From NCBI GenBank assembly GCA_965226695.1, contig OZ245405.1:1488001-1552000 (forward strand): a DNA stretch of 64,000 bases. Direction: 5' to 3'. Below are positions 1-9,376 of the stretch, piece after piece. The translations under genes were made by a program, and so were the position numbers. Every line of letters begins with the position of its first letter. Position 1 is the stretch's first letter. The stretch is from CATOSD01 sp965226695. GTDB lineage: Bacteria; Chloroflexota; Dehalococcoidia; Lucifugimonadales; CATOSD01. The notes under the pieces were generated by a model, which saw only the letters and a program-made list of their open reading frames with translations, searched no databases and had not been told where the DNA came from.

Positions 1-381
1 CCGCAGCGCGAATACGCCCAGAGCAAGGGCATACGCGAGATTCCGGCGCGGGAGGTGTGGCAGCGAGGGGTCGGCACCGTGATGAACGAGGCCATAGCCC
101 AGGCGAGCGAAGACACGGACGCGATATACGTGTCTTTCGACATAGACGCCATCGAAGACGCCTCGGCGCCAGGCACCGGCGTTCCCGCGCCGGGCGGAAT
201 GGCGCCGCGCGAGGCCATCGAGGCCGTTTACATGCTCGGAAAGCACCCGAAGGTCAAGGCGCTGGACCTGGTGGAAGTGGACCCCTTGAAAGACATTAGG
301 AACATCACGAGCCGAATGGCGATCGGGCTGCTGGTGGCTTTCCTGGTGGGGCTCAAAGAGCGGCGCCTTCAGCACGGATAG
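1..381 (+). CDS. Ureohydrolase (arginase/agmatinase family), C-terminal part, 5' end outside window (paralogue A)
   Basis: The reading frame is open from base 1, so only the last ~126 codons are present. The third metal-binding motif is intact (SFDIDAIED followed by APGTG), giving the two Asp ligands of the SxDxD box. Family members are binuclear Mn/Ni enzymes that hydrolyse guanidino or amidino groups to urea plus an amine. The tail (LGKHPKVKALDLVEVDP) is closest to paralogue D at 8351-9328. The next gene starts 17 bp downstream and is a degenerate sister, the same catalytic-then-degenerate order seen in D/E. The first two metal motifs lie outside the window, so catalytic status is only partly shown. 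The substrate is unknown. Confidence 0.85.
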   Translation, partial: PQREYAQSKGIREIPAREVWQRGVGTVMNEAIAQASEDTDAIYVSFDIDAIEDASAPGTGVPAPGGMAPREAIEAVYMLGKHPKVKALDLVEVDPLKDIRNITSRMAIGLLVAFLVGLKERRLQHG

Positions 382-398
382 CGAACGGGGAACAAAAG

Positions 399-1400
399 AT
401 GACACGTCCGGCCATAGAGCACCTCAACCCCCCTCAGATCATCCGCGTGACCCAGCGGGAGGCTGCGCACGAGCGGCGCGTCAGCAACTGGGTTACCGAG
501 TGGGACTTCGAGGAGTCCATTGACGTGGGAATCGTTGGCGTTCCAATCGCGAAGGGAGCCATACTTCCCACCGGGGCTGATTCCACGCCGAACGCGATCC
601 GCAAGGCGATGGTGTACTGCACGACCTACAACCCGGACCTCGACGTGGACATAGAGTCGCTGAAGGTGAGGCACGTCGGCGACGTCGCCCTCCACGTTAC
701 GGAGGTCCTGGAGAATCACAGGCGAATCGAAGGGGTATTCGCGAGCCTGTTCGACTTGGCACCCGGCATGGTGACGCTGGTCGTGGGCGGCAACGGCACA
801 ATTACGGCGCCGATACTGCGGGCGTTCGCCGGGGCCAGACGCGAGAGCATCGGCATGATCCAGTTCGACTCCAAGGTGGACAGCCGTGCGGTGTCCGAGG
901 GTGGCCCCAGCGACGCCACCTCACTCCGCGACATACTGGACTCGGACGTTGGGGTGTCGGGAAGCAACGTGTTCCACGTCGGCAGCCATGGGTTCCTAAG
1001 CTCTTCGGAGGAGCGGCGTTGGGCCGCCGACCGCGGCGTCACGCTGGTGACGGCGCGCCAGGCACGGCGTGAAGGTGTGGGTCCGTTGGTCGAGAGAGCT
1101 TTGACAGCTATCGGCGAAGCGGTGGCCGCCATCTACATCAGCGTCGACGCCACCGCGCTGGAGATGTCGGCGAGCAGCTCGGCGTTGGCGTCCGCGCCGG
1201 GAGGGCTTTCCGTGACCGAGATGGAGGATGCCCTGTTCCTGATTGGCCGGAATCCCAAGGTGCGGGCACTCGACGTGGTTGGCATCGACACCTTCAATGA
1301 CGTTAAAGAGATAGTCGCCAGGACATACCTGGGGCTGATGCTGGCGTTCCTGGCGGGCGTGAAGAGCAGAGACGATCCGCAGGGCGGACCGAAAGCGTAG
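399..1400 (+). CDS. Degenerate ureohydrolase paralogue B (likely non-catalytic)
   Basis: A 333-aa arginase-fold protein of normal family length. All three metal motifs are altered: the GGDH box reads GGNGT (His lost), the DAHxD box reads DSKVD (His to Lys), and the SxDxD box reads SVDAT (second Asp lost). By comparison with E. coli agmatinase ligands, three of six remain, so a normal binuclear site is unlikely. The fold signatures around the motifs and the C-terminal VRALDVVGID stretch are kept and the frame is intact, which argues for a retained structural or regulatory role. It lies 17 bp behind paralogue A. Its closest relative here is paralogue E (9474-10442), which has lost the same ligands. 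The ATG at 399 follows an A-rich stretch with a weak GGGGAA. Confidence 0.85.
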   Translation: MTRPAIEHLNPPQIIRVTQREAAHERRVSNWVTEWDFEESIDVGIVGVPIAKGAILPTGADSTPNAIRKAMVYCTTYNPDLDVDIESLKVRHVGDVALHVTEVLENHRRIEGVFASLFDLAPGMVTLVVGGNGTITAPILRAFAGARRESIGMIQFDSKVDSRAVSEGGPSDATSLRDILDSDVGVSGSNVFHVGSHGFLSSSEERRWAADRGVTLVTARQARREGVGPLVERALTAIGEAVAAIYISVDATALEMSASSSALASAPGGLSVTEMEDALFLIGRNPKVRALDVVGIDTFNDVKEIVARTYLGLMLAFLAGVKSRDDPQGGPKA

Positions 1401-1445
1401 TCAACGATGAGGCGAACGGAGTCTGAGGCCGAACAGGAGGAAAAG

Positions 1446-2360
1446 ATGCAGGAGTTCACAGCGTTCTTCAACGGGGATTGGGTGCCCTACAGCGAGGTGA
1501 AGATAGACCCCTTCGACAGGGGCTTCCTCATGGGGGACTCGGTGTACGACGTCGAACGCACATTCGACGGCAAGATATTCCGGCTGAGGGAGCACATGGA
1601 GCGTCTGTACCGCTCGCTCCAGTACACCCGCATGGACCCCGGCCTGACACAGGAGGAGATGGGAGAGGTCACCGAGGAGGTCGTGCGCCGCAACGATAGC
1701 CTGAGGTCGCCAAGCGGAGACTTCACGGTCAGGCAGGTGGTCACGCGGGGCAGGTCGCCCTCCTACAGCCAGGGCATACCCGTCGAAACCGTCTCCCCGA
1801 CCGTGATTGTCACCGCTCTCCCCATCGACTTCGGCCACGGCCGGTACTACGAAGAGGGCGCCTCGGTGGTGTTTCCGACGGCCCGAAGCTACTCGGCCAA
1901 CTCGTTGGACCCCAAGGCGAAGCACTACAGCCGGGCCAACTTCGTGCAAGCCCAGCTCCAGGCCGCCGACATCGACCCCAACGCATACCCGGTGCTGCTC
2001 GACCAGGACGGCAACATCGCGGAGAACGTCGGGGGCAACTTCATGATCGTCTCCGGCGGAGCGATCCGCACTTCCAGCGACCGGAGCATCCTGCAGGGCA
2101 TATCGAGGATGACGGTGTTCGACCTGGCGGAACAGCTCGAGATTCCCGTCGTGGAAGAGGACCTGCAGCCATACGACGCCTACACCGCCGACGAGGCATT
2201 CCTGACCAACTCGATCTATCAGCTCCTGCCGGTGGCCACCATCGACGGGAGGCAGATAGGGGACGAGGTACCGGGCCCTGTCAGCAAGCGTCTGCTGGCC
2301 GCGTGGAGCGAGCTGGTGGGCGTGGACATCGTCGACCAGGCGCTGCAGGCGGCGCGGTAG
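1446..2360 (+). CDS. Class IV PLP-dependent aminotransferase
   Basis: A 304-aa protein of the branched-chain/D-amino acid aminotransferase fold (class IV). The N-terminus (FNGDWVPYSEVKIDPFDRGF) is the usual entry, with GDSVYDVERTFDG next. The PLP lysine is probably in LDPKAKHYSR, and the phosphate-binding region follows in DGNIAENVGGNF. The start is set at ATG 1446 because AGGAGG precedes it by a few bases; the frame is open from 1407 but lacks a comparable site. It sits 45 bp after degenerate ureohydrolase B, in the same direction. It could transaminate the amine product released by the ureohydrolases (inference). The substrate cannot be assigned from sequence. Confidence 0.85.
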   Translation: MQEFTAFFNGDWVPYSEVKIDPFDRGFLMGDSVYDVERTFDGKIFRLREHMERLYRSLQYTRMDPGLTQEEMGEVTEEVVRRNDSLRSPSGDFTVRQVVTRGRSPSYSQGIPVETVSPTVIVTALPIDFGHGRYYEEGASVVFPTARSYSANSLDPKAKHYSRANFVQAQLQAADIDPNAYPVLLDQDGNIAENVGGNFMIVSGGAIRTSSDRSILQGISRMTVFDLAEQLEIPVVEEDLQPYDAYTADEAFLTNSIYQLLPVATIDGRQIGDEVPGPVSKRLLAAWSELVGVDIVDQALQAAR

Positions 2361-2450
2361 AGCCGGACGGTGCCCCGGTTTCGGCTCGCCGGAACTGGGG
2401 CTGAGGCGGCAGGATGGCTGCCCGGTCCACTCGTCTTAGATGCCAGTAGC

Positions 2451-3803
2451 CTACCTGAGCGCCGACTGGTGCTCTCTCAGGAAGGCGGTGGTGGCGTCGA
2501 TGGTGCGCTGCACGTCCTCGTCGGTGTGGGCGGCGTACAGGTAGTTGCGGGCCGCCCTGGCCGGCTGAACGAAGATGCCGTTGTTGAGCATGTGGCGGGC
2601 GTAAGCCCCGAACTTCCGCATTCCGCCGGTCTCCTGGTAGCGCAGTATGTCCCGGTAGTTCGAGGGCGCTTCCCTCTGGAAGTATAGCCCCCACACCGAG
2701 CCGTAGCCGTAGCAGGTCGCGTCGACGCCCAGCTCTTCGATTACTGCGTTGACGGCGCCTCTCAGCGTGTCCCCCATCTCGTAGAGGCGCTCGTAGAAGC
2801 CCGGCCGGCCTAGAATCTCGATCGTCTTCAGCGTGGCCGCCGCCGAGAGGGGGTTGCCGTTGTACGTGCCGGAGAAGAACGCGGGGCCGTCCGGGGCCAG
2901 GGTGGACATGAACTGCTCGCGTCCGGTGACGGCGGAGATCACGTAGCCGTTGGCCATGGACTTGCCGTACACCGCCATGTCTGCCTCGATCTCCCACTTT
3001 CGCTGAAGTCCTCCGAGGTCGTGTCTGAATCCGGTGATTATCTCGTCCAGCACGAGCGGCACGTCGCACGACTGACAAAGCTCCTGGAGGCCCTGAAGGA
3101 ATCCGGGTTTCGGGAGGATTCCGTGGCCGTGGACGATAGGCTCGACGATGACGCACGCGATATCCCGCTTCTCCCTTTCGAGGCGCTCGCTCGCGGCGTC
3201 CAGGTCGTTGTACGGCAGTACGATGGTGTTGTCGAGGATGGCCGGGAGCACTCCAGATGTGTCGGCGACAGTGTTGGGGCTCGACAACGGTCCTGCTTCA
3301 TCCAGGGTGGGCTTGCTGCTGATGGCGAGGCCGTCCGCCCATCCGTGGTAGCCGCCCTCGAACTTCACCACCTTCCAGCGGCCGGTGTAGGTGCGGGCCA
3401 TGCGCACCGCGTATTGCAGTGTGTCGGTGCCGGCGTTGCAGAGGGCGCTCTGTTCGGCGCAGGGGATGATCTCCCGCAGCTTTTTGGTCAGCTCGACCTC
3501 GAGCACGTGGGGCTGGGCCACCTGAACGCCCCGCGTCGCTATGGTCTCCATCACGGCGCGGTCAAGCTCGTCGTGGGAGTGGCCCAGGATGATGGGGCCT
3601 GCGCCGGCGTTGTAGTCGATGTACTCGTTGCCGTCGAGGTCCCACAGCCTGTTGCCCTTGGCCCGCTCGATGTAGAAGAGGTCCTGCTCCCAACTCTTGC
3701 CGTCGGGCGTGCCTCCAGGGGAGTACTGGCGCGCCTCCTCGAAATAGGCCTTAGATTTGGACAGGTCTACATTCAACGGTACATCAATCATGTCGCACCC
3801 CAC
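2451..3803 (-). CDS. Class III aminotransferase, glutamate-1-semialdehyde aminomutase-like
   Basis: A 450-aa PLP enzyme of the class III/GSA-aminomutase type. Visible signatures are ARQYSPGG near the N-terminus, LWDLDGNEYIDY, GGYHGWAD, the PLP-binding LVLDEIITGFR, and the Schiff-base lysine region VYGKSMANGY. It is transcribed toward the class IV aminotransferase (convergent, ~90 bp apart). Two in-frame ATGs (3803 and 3791) are possible starts; the upstream one has GAAAGAG close by. Because it stands alone among ureohydrolases and away from haem genes, an omega-amino acid or beta-amino acid transaminase/aminomutase role is as likely as haem synthesis. Confidence 0.85.
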   Translation of the reverse strand: MGCDMIDVPLNVDLSKSKAYFEEARQYSPGGTPDGKSWEQDLFYIERAKGNRLWDLDGNEYIDYNAGAGPIILGHSHDELDRAVMETIATRGVQVAQPHVLEVELTKKLREIIPCAEQSALCNAGTDTLQYAVRMARTYTGRWKVVKFEGGYHGWADGLAISSKPTLDEAGPLSSPNTVADTSGVLPAILDNTIVLPYNDLDAASERLEREKRDIACVIVEPIVHGHGILPKPGFLQGLQELCQSCDVPLVLDEIITGFRHDLGGLQRKWEIEADMAVYGKSMANGYVISAVTGREQFMSTLAPDGPAFFSGTYNGNPLSAAATLKTIEILGRPGFYERLYEMGDTLRGAVNAVIEELGVDATCYGYGSVWGLYFQREAPSNYRDILRYQETGGMRKFGAYARHMLNNGIFVQPARAARNYLYAAHTDEDVQRTIDATTAFLREHQSALR

Positions 3804-4235
3804 ATCTCTTTCGTTGCCCTACCCTCTTTCCGACTGCTGGCAGGTTATGGCCACACGGCGTGCAGTGTCAAGAAAGCGCGTGGTGAGGACATCCCGACGT
3901 GAGCGGAGCCTGGCCCAGTCCAGCAAGAGGGGCAGAAAGGGCTGGCTCGAGCAGTCGAGGAAGGGCCAAAAGCCGGCTATGGGCGACGAAAACACCGAAA
4001 TCTGTCTCATTTTGACTCATTCTGACTCATTTCATAGCTGGGAGGCCTTGCGGTCCGCGCCGGTTGGGAGGCCTGGCGAGCACGTATGTGGGAATGGAAA
4101 CGACAGAATGTGGCAGAAATGAGACAGGTCGGCGGGGGGTCACAATCGGCCCATCCGTGGCCGCCGGTCGCGGGGTCAGTCTCTTGGCGCGGGAATAATA
4201 GCACGGATGTGCGTGGAGTGCAAGGAGGCCAAATT
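3804..4235. other. Intergenic region without a recognisable gene
   Basis: About 430 bp between the class III aminotransferase start and an insertion sequence. It contains short direct repeats of TGACTCATT near 4013-4032. No conserved ORF is seen, and no promoter can be assigned with confidence. It must contain the promoter of the - strand aminotransferase. Confidence 0.5.
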
Positions 4236-5802
4236 CTAGCAGCCCGTCCGAGAAACACGGTAGGCGAGTGGTCGGGGGTATAATAGGCGCAGTTCAGTAG
4301 CGTGGAGTCGGCGATGAGCAAGACCTACCGTCCCTATGATCCAGACCAGCAGTTGCTGTTGCCAGCGGCGTTGCGGGAGTGGTTGCCGGACGACCATCTG
4401 GCTTACTTCATCTCCGACGTCGTGGACCAGTTGGAGCTGTCTGAGATCACCGCCCGCTACGAGCGGGAGAGTAGAGGCGGGCCACCGTATCATCCACGGA
4501 TGATGGTCAAGGTGCTGTTGTACGGCTACTGCGTCGGGGTGGCATCTTCCCGACGAATCGCCCAGCGGCTCCACGAGGACATAGCCTTCCGGGTACTGGC
4601 GGCGAACAACACGCCGGATTTCCGCACTATATCGGACTTCCGCAAGGACAATCTGGAAGCGCTGTCGGGCCTGTTCTTGCAGGTATTGGCGTTGTGCCGG
4701 CAGGCGGGTCTGGTGAAGCTGGGTCACGTGGCGTTGGACGGGACCAAGGTGAGGGCCAACGCATCCAGGCACAAGGCGATGAGTTACGGTCGGATGAAGG
4801 AGAAGGAAGCGCAGTTGGCGGGGGAGGTTGAGGAGTTGCTGCGACAGGCCCAGGAGGTTGATGAGGAGGAGGACCGGCGGTACGGACAGAGCAAGCGCGG
4901 AGATGAACTGCCGCAGGAGTTGGCTTTTCGGGAGGGGCGATTGCAGAAGATACGAGAGGCGATGGCGGCGTTAGAGGCCGAAGCTCAGGCGGCTGCGGAA
5001 CAGGCTGAGGCCGCGGGCAAGGGCCATTCGGGGGTGCCCGACGACAAGGCCCAGCGCAACTTCACCGATCCTGAATCGCACATCATGCCGGCGCCGGGCG
5101 GACGGGACTTCCTGCAGGCTTACAACTGTCAGGCGGTGGTGGACAGCGCCCACCAGGTGATCGTGGCGGCTCAGGCCACCAACCAGACTTCGGACAAGCA
5201 GCAGGCGGTGGCGATGGTGGAGGAGACCATCGACAACGTCGGCGCAGTGCCCAAAGAGGTGTCCGCCGACGCAGGCTACTACTCTGCACAGGCGGTTGAA
5301 GGTCTGTACGGGCTGGGCGTGGACCCGTTCGTCGCGCCGGAGCGGACCCGCCACGGTCGGGTTGTGCCGCCCGCGCCCCGGGGTCGCATACCCAGTCATC
5401 TGTCTCCCAGGGATCGGATGCGCCGGAAGCTGCAGACCAAACGGGGTCGGCAGCGCTACGCTCTGCGGATGCAAACGGTGGAGCCGGTATTCGGCCAGAT
5501 CAAGCAGGGCCGAGGCTTCCGCCAGTTCCTGCTACGGGGCCTGGAGAAGGTCAGCGGCGAGTGGTCGCTGATCTGCACCGGTCACAACCTGCTCAAACTG
5601 TTCAGGTTTGGGGCGGCTCAGCCTCGTGAAACACCGACCAACAGGTTTGCCGGAAGTGTCCCGAACATCGTCAGGGTGGTCAACACAGTGAGGCGTACGA
5701 AACTATTGGGCCGTCAGTGGCTGCACCCGGCAACAATAGTTGTCGCCGTCTGACCTCGCCTGTACCAAAGGCCCGTCAGTCAATCCTCAGACGGGCTGCT
5801 AG
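4236..5802 (+). mobile_element. IS1182-like insertion sequence, copy 1 (apparently intact)
   Basis: A 1567-bp element bounded by inverted ends that read CTAGCAGCCCGTCCGAG at 4236 and, on the opposite strand from 5802, CTAGCAGCCCGTCTGAG. The outer CTAG at both ends may be a palindromic target duplication rather than part of the element. It carries one full transposase gene. A second, internally deleted copy lies at 36637-38054 in the opposite orientation with the same ends. It is inserted between an aminotransferase and an SDR, with no gene visibly broken. Confidence 0.88.
4314..5753 (+). CDS. IS1182-family DDE transposase
   Basis: A 479-aa transposase beginning SKTYRPYDPDQQLLLP, a typical IS1182/IS5-superfamily entry with the N-terminal DUF772-type domain (DHLAYFISDVVDQL). 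The DDE residues are recognisable: first Asp in ALDGTKVRAN, second Asp in SADAGYYS, and Glu in VEPVFGQIKQGRGF. A charged, coiled-coil-rich insertion of ~100 residues lies between the first and second Asp. The chosen ATG (4314) is four codons after a GTG at 4302. The frame is uninterrupted, unlike the second copy, so this is the likely active source. Confidence 0.9.
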   Translation: MSKTYRPYDPDQQLLLPAALREWLPDDHLAYFISDVVDQLELSEITARYERESRGGPPYHPRMMVKVLLYGYCVGVASSRRIAQRLHEDIAFRVLAANNTPDFRTISDFRKDNLEALSGLFLQVLALCRQAGLVKLGHVALDGTKVRANASRHKAMSYGRMKEKEAQLAGEVEELLRQAQEVDEEEDRRYGQSKRGDELPQELAFREGRLQKIREAMAALEAEAQAAAEQAEAAGKGHSGVPDDKAQRNFTDPESHIMPAPGGRDFLQAYNCQAVVDSAHQVIVAAQATNQTSDKQQAVAMVEETIDNVGAVPKEVSADAGYYSAQAVEGLYGLGVDPFVAPERTRHGRVVPPAPRGRIPSHLSPRDRMRRKLQTKRGRQRYALRMQTVEPVFGQIKQGRGFRQFLLRGLEKVSGEWSLICTGHNLLKLFRFGAAQPRETPTNRFAGSVPNIVRVVNTVRRTKLLGRQWLHPATIVVAV

Positions 5803-5817
5803 TCCGGATACGCACGC

Positions 5818-5850
5818 CTGGATTCCGGCTCGGGGGCCGGAATGACGGGA
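5818..5850. repeat. Short palindromic intergenic repeat
   Basis: A hairpin of the GGATTCCGG...CCGGAATGACGGG type just beyond the insertion sequence. A similar GGGAATGACG core lies in the 19932-20040 element. Such hairpins are common scattered intergenic repeats. The rest of 5851-6037 holds no gene. Confidence 0.5.
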
Positions 5851-6037
5851 GGGAGGGTAGCGGCCCAGGAATTGACAGCCGACCATGCTTATACAGGTTC
5901 GATGGCTTCGCGTGGCCCCGGCGCGTTGACACGTCCGGGGCAAGCTGTTAACTTCCGATTGTTCGAGCGTGTGCAGGTCCAGGCGGGGGATGTGGTCGAG
6001 GGGCGCGCTGTAGCGTCCCTGCGCAGGCGGTTTTAGG

Positions 6038-7015
6038 ATGGCTAGAGTTTTTCTGACAGGCGGCACGGGATTCGTCGGGCGCAGACTGGCGGACATGTTG
6101 GTGGAACAGGGCCACGCCATCACCGCTATCGCGAGGGCGGCCAGCGATACGGACCACCTGGAGTCTCTCGGCGTGACGATAGTGCGGGGCGAGTTGTACG
6201 ACGCGGACTTTCTCGCTGAGGCGATGGCAGGGTGCGGACAACTGCACCATGTGGCCAGCCTGGTAGACAACGACTGGGCCAGGCCGGAGGACTACTACCG
6301 GTCCAACGTCACTGCCACCAGGGCCGTCTTTCAAGCCGCGAAGCGGGTCGGCATTGAACAGGCAGTGTACACCAGTAGCATCACGGCGTTCGGCATTCAT
6401 CCGAAGGGAGCCGTGGTTGACGAGCGGACCCAGCCCCGGTATGGGTTTCTTCACCCGTACGGACACAGCAAGTATCTGGGGGAGCTGGAGGCGCTCTCGC
6501 TCACAAAGAGCGGAATGCACGTCACCGCCATAAACCCGCCTCTCATCTATGGGCCGGGCGACCGCAACTTAAACCCGCCCGTAAAGCGTTACATCCTGGA
6601 AGGGGAGCTGGACCCTGTAGACCCCGAGTTAAAGGCCCCAATCGTCCACGTGGATGACGTGGCCAGGGGGCAGATTCTCGCGATGGAACGCGGGAAGCCG
6701 GGCGAACGCTACCTGATTTGCGCGGAGACGCTAACATCGGAAGCCTACTTCGGCATTCTCGCTGAGGCTCTCGGTTACCCGCCGCCGCAGTTGGCTGCCG
6801 AGACCGACGACTCGCCAATGACGGCGTTTCCCGGTTCCGGTTTTCCGGACTCGCCGCCGCGGTTCGGGGTGCGGCCCAGCATCGACAGCACCAAGTCCCG
6901 CGCGGAGCTGGGGATGGAGTATATGGACGTGCGCTCCTCGCTCGCGGACGCCTTCCGCGCCCTGAAAGCGGACTTCCCCGTGCAGGTAGACGAGGTTCCC
7001 CGCCGGGCTCTCTAG
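6038..7015 (+). CDS. NAD(P)-dependent epimerase/dehydratase (extended SDR)
   Basis: A 325-aa Rossmann-fold protein with the nucleotide-binding TGGTGFVG at residues ~7-14 and the catalytic YxxxK as YGHSK near residue 148, preceded by the SSI catalytic serine region (YTSSITAFG). Substrate-side motifs NPPLIYGPGDRN follow. This is the 3-beta-HSD/dihydroflavonol reductase/NDP-sugar epimerase superfamily; the exact substrate cannot be read. It lies on the + strand between the insertion sequence and the main ureohydrolase array, separated by 179 bp from the latter, and may be unrelated to it. Confidence 0.85.
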   Translation: MARVFLTGGTGFVGRRLADMLVEQGHAITAIARAASDTDHLESLGVTIVRGELYDADFLAEAMAGCGQLHHVASLVDNDWARPEDYYRSNVTATRAVFQAAKRVGIEQAVYTSSITAFGIHPKGAVVDERTQPRYGFLHPYGHSKYLGELEALSLTKSGMHVTAINPPLIYGPGDRNLNPPVKRYILEGELDPVDPELKAPIVHVDDVARGQILAMERGKPGERYLICAETLTSEAYFGILAEALGYPPPQLAAETDDSPMTAFPGSGFPDSPPRFGVRPSIDSTKSRAELGMEYMDVRSSLADAFRALKADFPVQVDEVPRRAL

Positions 7016-7194
7016 GCACGGCCGAAGGCCCGCCGGCGGGCAGCGCCTTCTCGCAAGGGCCCGGCGTCGCTAGAGGAACGTGAAGTGCCTGTGTGTTAGA
7101 CCTGCCACTTCAAAGTCCGTGTTGCCTGATGCAACGCGGAGATGTATAGTCATGGACATACCGCGCCGAATCACCCCATGCAAGGAGGGTCCTC

Positions 7195-8208
7195 ATGTAT
7201 GAACGGGAAGTGATGCCTTACTATGGAGGATTGGTCTCTTTCTTCAGGGCACCTGGCATCGAGGTTGAGGATGTCACTGAGGGACTGGCCGTCGTAGCGG
7301 GAGTGCCCATCGACAATGGAATCCCGCAGGGAAGGGTCGGCGCCCGCTTTGGTCCGAGGGCGATCCGGGAGGCCTCGCTCGCCGGGCGTGGGGCGTTCGA
7401 GAGCGCTATCGACTTTACGCGAATTCACGTCGATACGGGCGAAGCCCTGCGACTGAAGGACGAGCTGAAGCTGGCGGACCTGGGCGACTTCAACATTTAT
7501 CCCACGGACTTGATGAGGACGACCGATTCCGTGATCCAGGGCATGTCGGAAGTGGTCAAGCGCGGCGGATTCCCGATCGTGCTGGGAGGCGACCACTACG
7601 TCTCCTATCCCTCCTTTACCGGATTCGCCAATGGTATGCAGGAGAGGCAGCACAACGTCCGGCTGGGCTACGTTCACTTCGACAGCCACACGGACTTTCG
7701 CGACGAGACCGGCAGCATCGGCGGGCGGTACACGCACGGGACGATGGTGAGGCGTATCAGCGAGAATCCGACGGTCGACTTCAAGAACATCGTGTGGGTC
7801 GGGCTGAACGGCTACGGGATGAACACGGACCAGTACGAGCTCAAGAAGGAGCACAACCTGAGGATGCTGACGTCCCGGAACATACTGCAGCGCGGCATCG
7901 AGGAGATCGTGAGGGAGGCGATGGAGGCGGCATCCGACGGTGTCGACGCCGTGTACGTGAGCGTGGACATCGACGTGGTGGATGCTTCGGAGTCGCCGGG
8001 GACCGGTGCGCCGGAGTTCGAGGGGATACAGGCCAAGGAGTTCCTGCAGGCGATGAGCATCATAAACGAGTACGACACGCTGCGGGCCTTCGATCTGTGC
8101 GAGGTGGCGCCGGAGTGGGACCACTCGGGGCGAACGGTGATGCTTGCGAGCAGAGGAATCACCAACGTGCTGGCGCCGCGGCTGTTCGACAAGCTGGAAT
8201 TGGGCTGA
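7195..8208 (+). CDS. Ureohydrolase paralogue C (all metal motifs intact)
   Basis: A 337-aa agmatinase-type protein. It has the N-terminal RVGARFGPRAIREAS signature and all three metal boxes: GGDHY, DSHTD and SVDIDVVD, followed by SPGTG. It should therefore bind two metals and hydrolyse a guanidino or amidino compound. The ATG at 7195 follows AAGGAGG. It opens the uninterrupted run of nine paralogues that ends at 16753. Its N-terminus (MYEREVMPYYGG) matches that of degenerate paralogue F (10476), suggesting a catalytic/non-catalytic pair. The distance between the N-terminal motif and the catalytic boxes is normal. The substrate is unknown; agmatine, guanidinobutyrate, guanidinoacetate and guanidine are all open. 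Confidence 0.9.
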   Translation: MYEREVMPYYGGLVSFFRAPGIEVEDVTEGLAVVAGVPIDNGIPQGRVGARFGPRAIREASLAGRGAFESAIDFTRIHVDTGEALRLKDELKLADLGDFNIYPTDLMRTTDSVIQGMSEVVKRGGFPIVLGGDHYVSYPSFTGFANGMQERQHNVRLGYVHFDSHTDFRDETGSIGGRYTHGTMVRRISENPTVDFKNIVWVGLNGYGMNTDQYELKKEHNLRMLTSRNILQRGIEEIVREAMEAASDGVDAVYVSVDIDVVDASESPGTGAPEFEGIQAKEFLQAMSIINEYDTLRAFDLCEVAPEWDHSGRTVMLASRGITNVLAPRLFDKLELG

Positions 8209-8280
8209 GGGAAATATCCTGCAAGTGAATTCTCCCTCGAATGGGAAGGGAGAGTCAGGTACTGGGGATTTGAGCGGTGT

Positions 8281-8342
8281 TGCCTGAGGCGTCACCCCCA
8301 TCCTAACCTTCCCCCTGCGAGGGGGAAGGGACACAGCAGAAG
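8281..8342. repeat. Interspersed hairpin repeat between ureohydrolase genes (copy 1)
   Basis: Contains TCACCCCCATCCTAACC followed by a CTTCCCCCTGCGAGGGGGAAG hairpin core, ending a few bases before the ribosome binding site of the next gene. Related copies lie at 9377-9441 and 11493-11597. A shorter imperfect TCTCCCTC...GGGAAGGGAGAG hairpin precedes it at ~8228. Confidence 0.7.
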
Positions 8343-8350
8343 GAGGACCG

Positions 8351-9328
8351 ATGGCTTCCGAAAACGGCAGGGTAGAGCTGATGCTGCCCCCTCCTGTCAT
8401 TACCAAGACGCGCCCGATTCAGCACTACAACATGCTGAGCAACTGGATAACTCCCTGGGACTACGAGGAGGCGATAGACGCGGCGATAATCGGTGCGCCC
8501 TACGGCTACACGGGCGAGGCGGCGGCGCCCAACGTGATCCGCCAGATGCTGCGCAAGTTCGCCACCAGAAACGCCAACTTCGACACCGACCCCGTCGATC
8601 TGAAGGTGAGAGACGTCGGCAACGTGGCCATGCATCCGACGAACGTGTACCGATGCCATGAGAACATCGAGAACGCCCTTACGGACGTGTACAACATCGA
8701 CACGGGATTCGTGCCGATCGTGCTCGGCGGCGACCACTCGGTGGCAGCGCCGTCCTTTCGCGCGTTCAAGGGAGCACGCAACGAAACAGTGGGGCTGATA
8801 GACTTCGACGCCCACCCGGACACCAGAGACTTTCGCACCAACGGGCCCGGGTCCGGAACGCCGTTCCGGCAACTCCTGGAGGGCGGACATCTGGACGGGA
8901 ACAACGCGGTCCAGATAGGTTTTCACGGCTTTCTGGGCTCCTCGGAACTTTTTGAGTACAACAGGGGGCATGGAATCAGCCTGTATCCGTCGGCGCAGGT
9001 GAGAAGGCGCGGAATCAGAGACATCATCAAGGAGGCCCTGGACAAGGCTTCGGATGGTACGGACTCGATCTACATTTCGCTGGACATCGACGTGATGGAC
9101 ACGCCTTGGGGCCCGGGCACCGGCGGCGAGGCTCCCGGAGGCCTGGACTCTCACGAAATCCTGGAGGCCATGTACCTGTTGGGACGCCATCCCAAGGTGA
9201 AGGTCATGGACCTCGTCGAAATCGACTGCATCAAGGACGTTAGAGACGTTACGTCCAAACTCGCGGTCAACATCATCATGAGTTTCCTGACGGGCGTCAA
9301 CGAGCGGAAGCAGAGGGTGTACAGATAG
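8351..9328 (+). CDS. Ureohydrolase paralogue D (all metal motifs intact)
   Basis: A 325-aa protein with GGDHS, DAHPD and SLDIDVMD boxes, the most canonical set in the array, and a GPGTGGEAPGG substrate-loop region. It belongs to the subgroup (A, B, D, E) whose N-terminus carries NWITPWDYEEAID and lacks the RxGARxGP motif of the other paralogues. AAGGAGG stands 4 bp before the ATG. Degenerate paralogue E follows after 145 bp, repeating the A/B arrangement. It is predicted to be an active binuclear metallohydrolase; the shortened N-terminal signature suggests a different substrate pocket entrance from C, H, J and K. Confidence 0.9.
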   Translation: MASENGRVELMLPPPVITKTRPIQHYNMLSNWITPWDYEEAIDAAIIGAPYGYTGEAAAPNVIRQMLRKFATRNANFDTDPVDLKVRDVGNVAMHPTNVYRCHENIENALTDVYNIDTGFVPIVLGGDHSVAAPSFRAFKGARNETVGLIDFDAHPDTRDFRTNGPGSGTPFRQLLEGGHLDGNNAVQIGFHGFLGSSELFEYNRGHGISLYPSAQVRRRGIRDIIKEALDKASDGTDSIYISLDIDVMDTPWGPGTGGEAPGGLDSHEILEAMYLLGRHPKVKVMDLVEIDCIKDVRDVTSKLAVNIIMSFLTGVNERKQRVYR

Positions 9329-9376
9329 GTGGGCCGGTAGGGTAGTCCGAAGGTAGCCGTGGTTGTCATCCAGGCC

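Noticed and set aside
2451..3803. Assignment as haem-pathway hemL
   Set aside because: The GSA-aminomutase fold is shared by many transaminases and no other haem gene is nearby, so only the family is given.
7171..8406. 411-codon open frame on the - strand across ureohydrolase C
   Set aside because: It is antisense to a gene with clear metal motifs, has no recognisable domain, and such long antisense frames are expected at this GC content.
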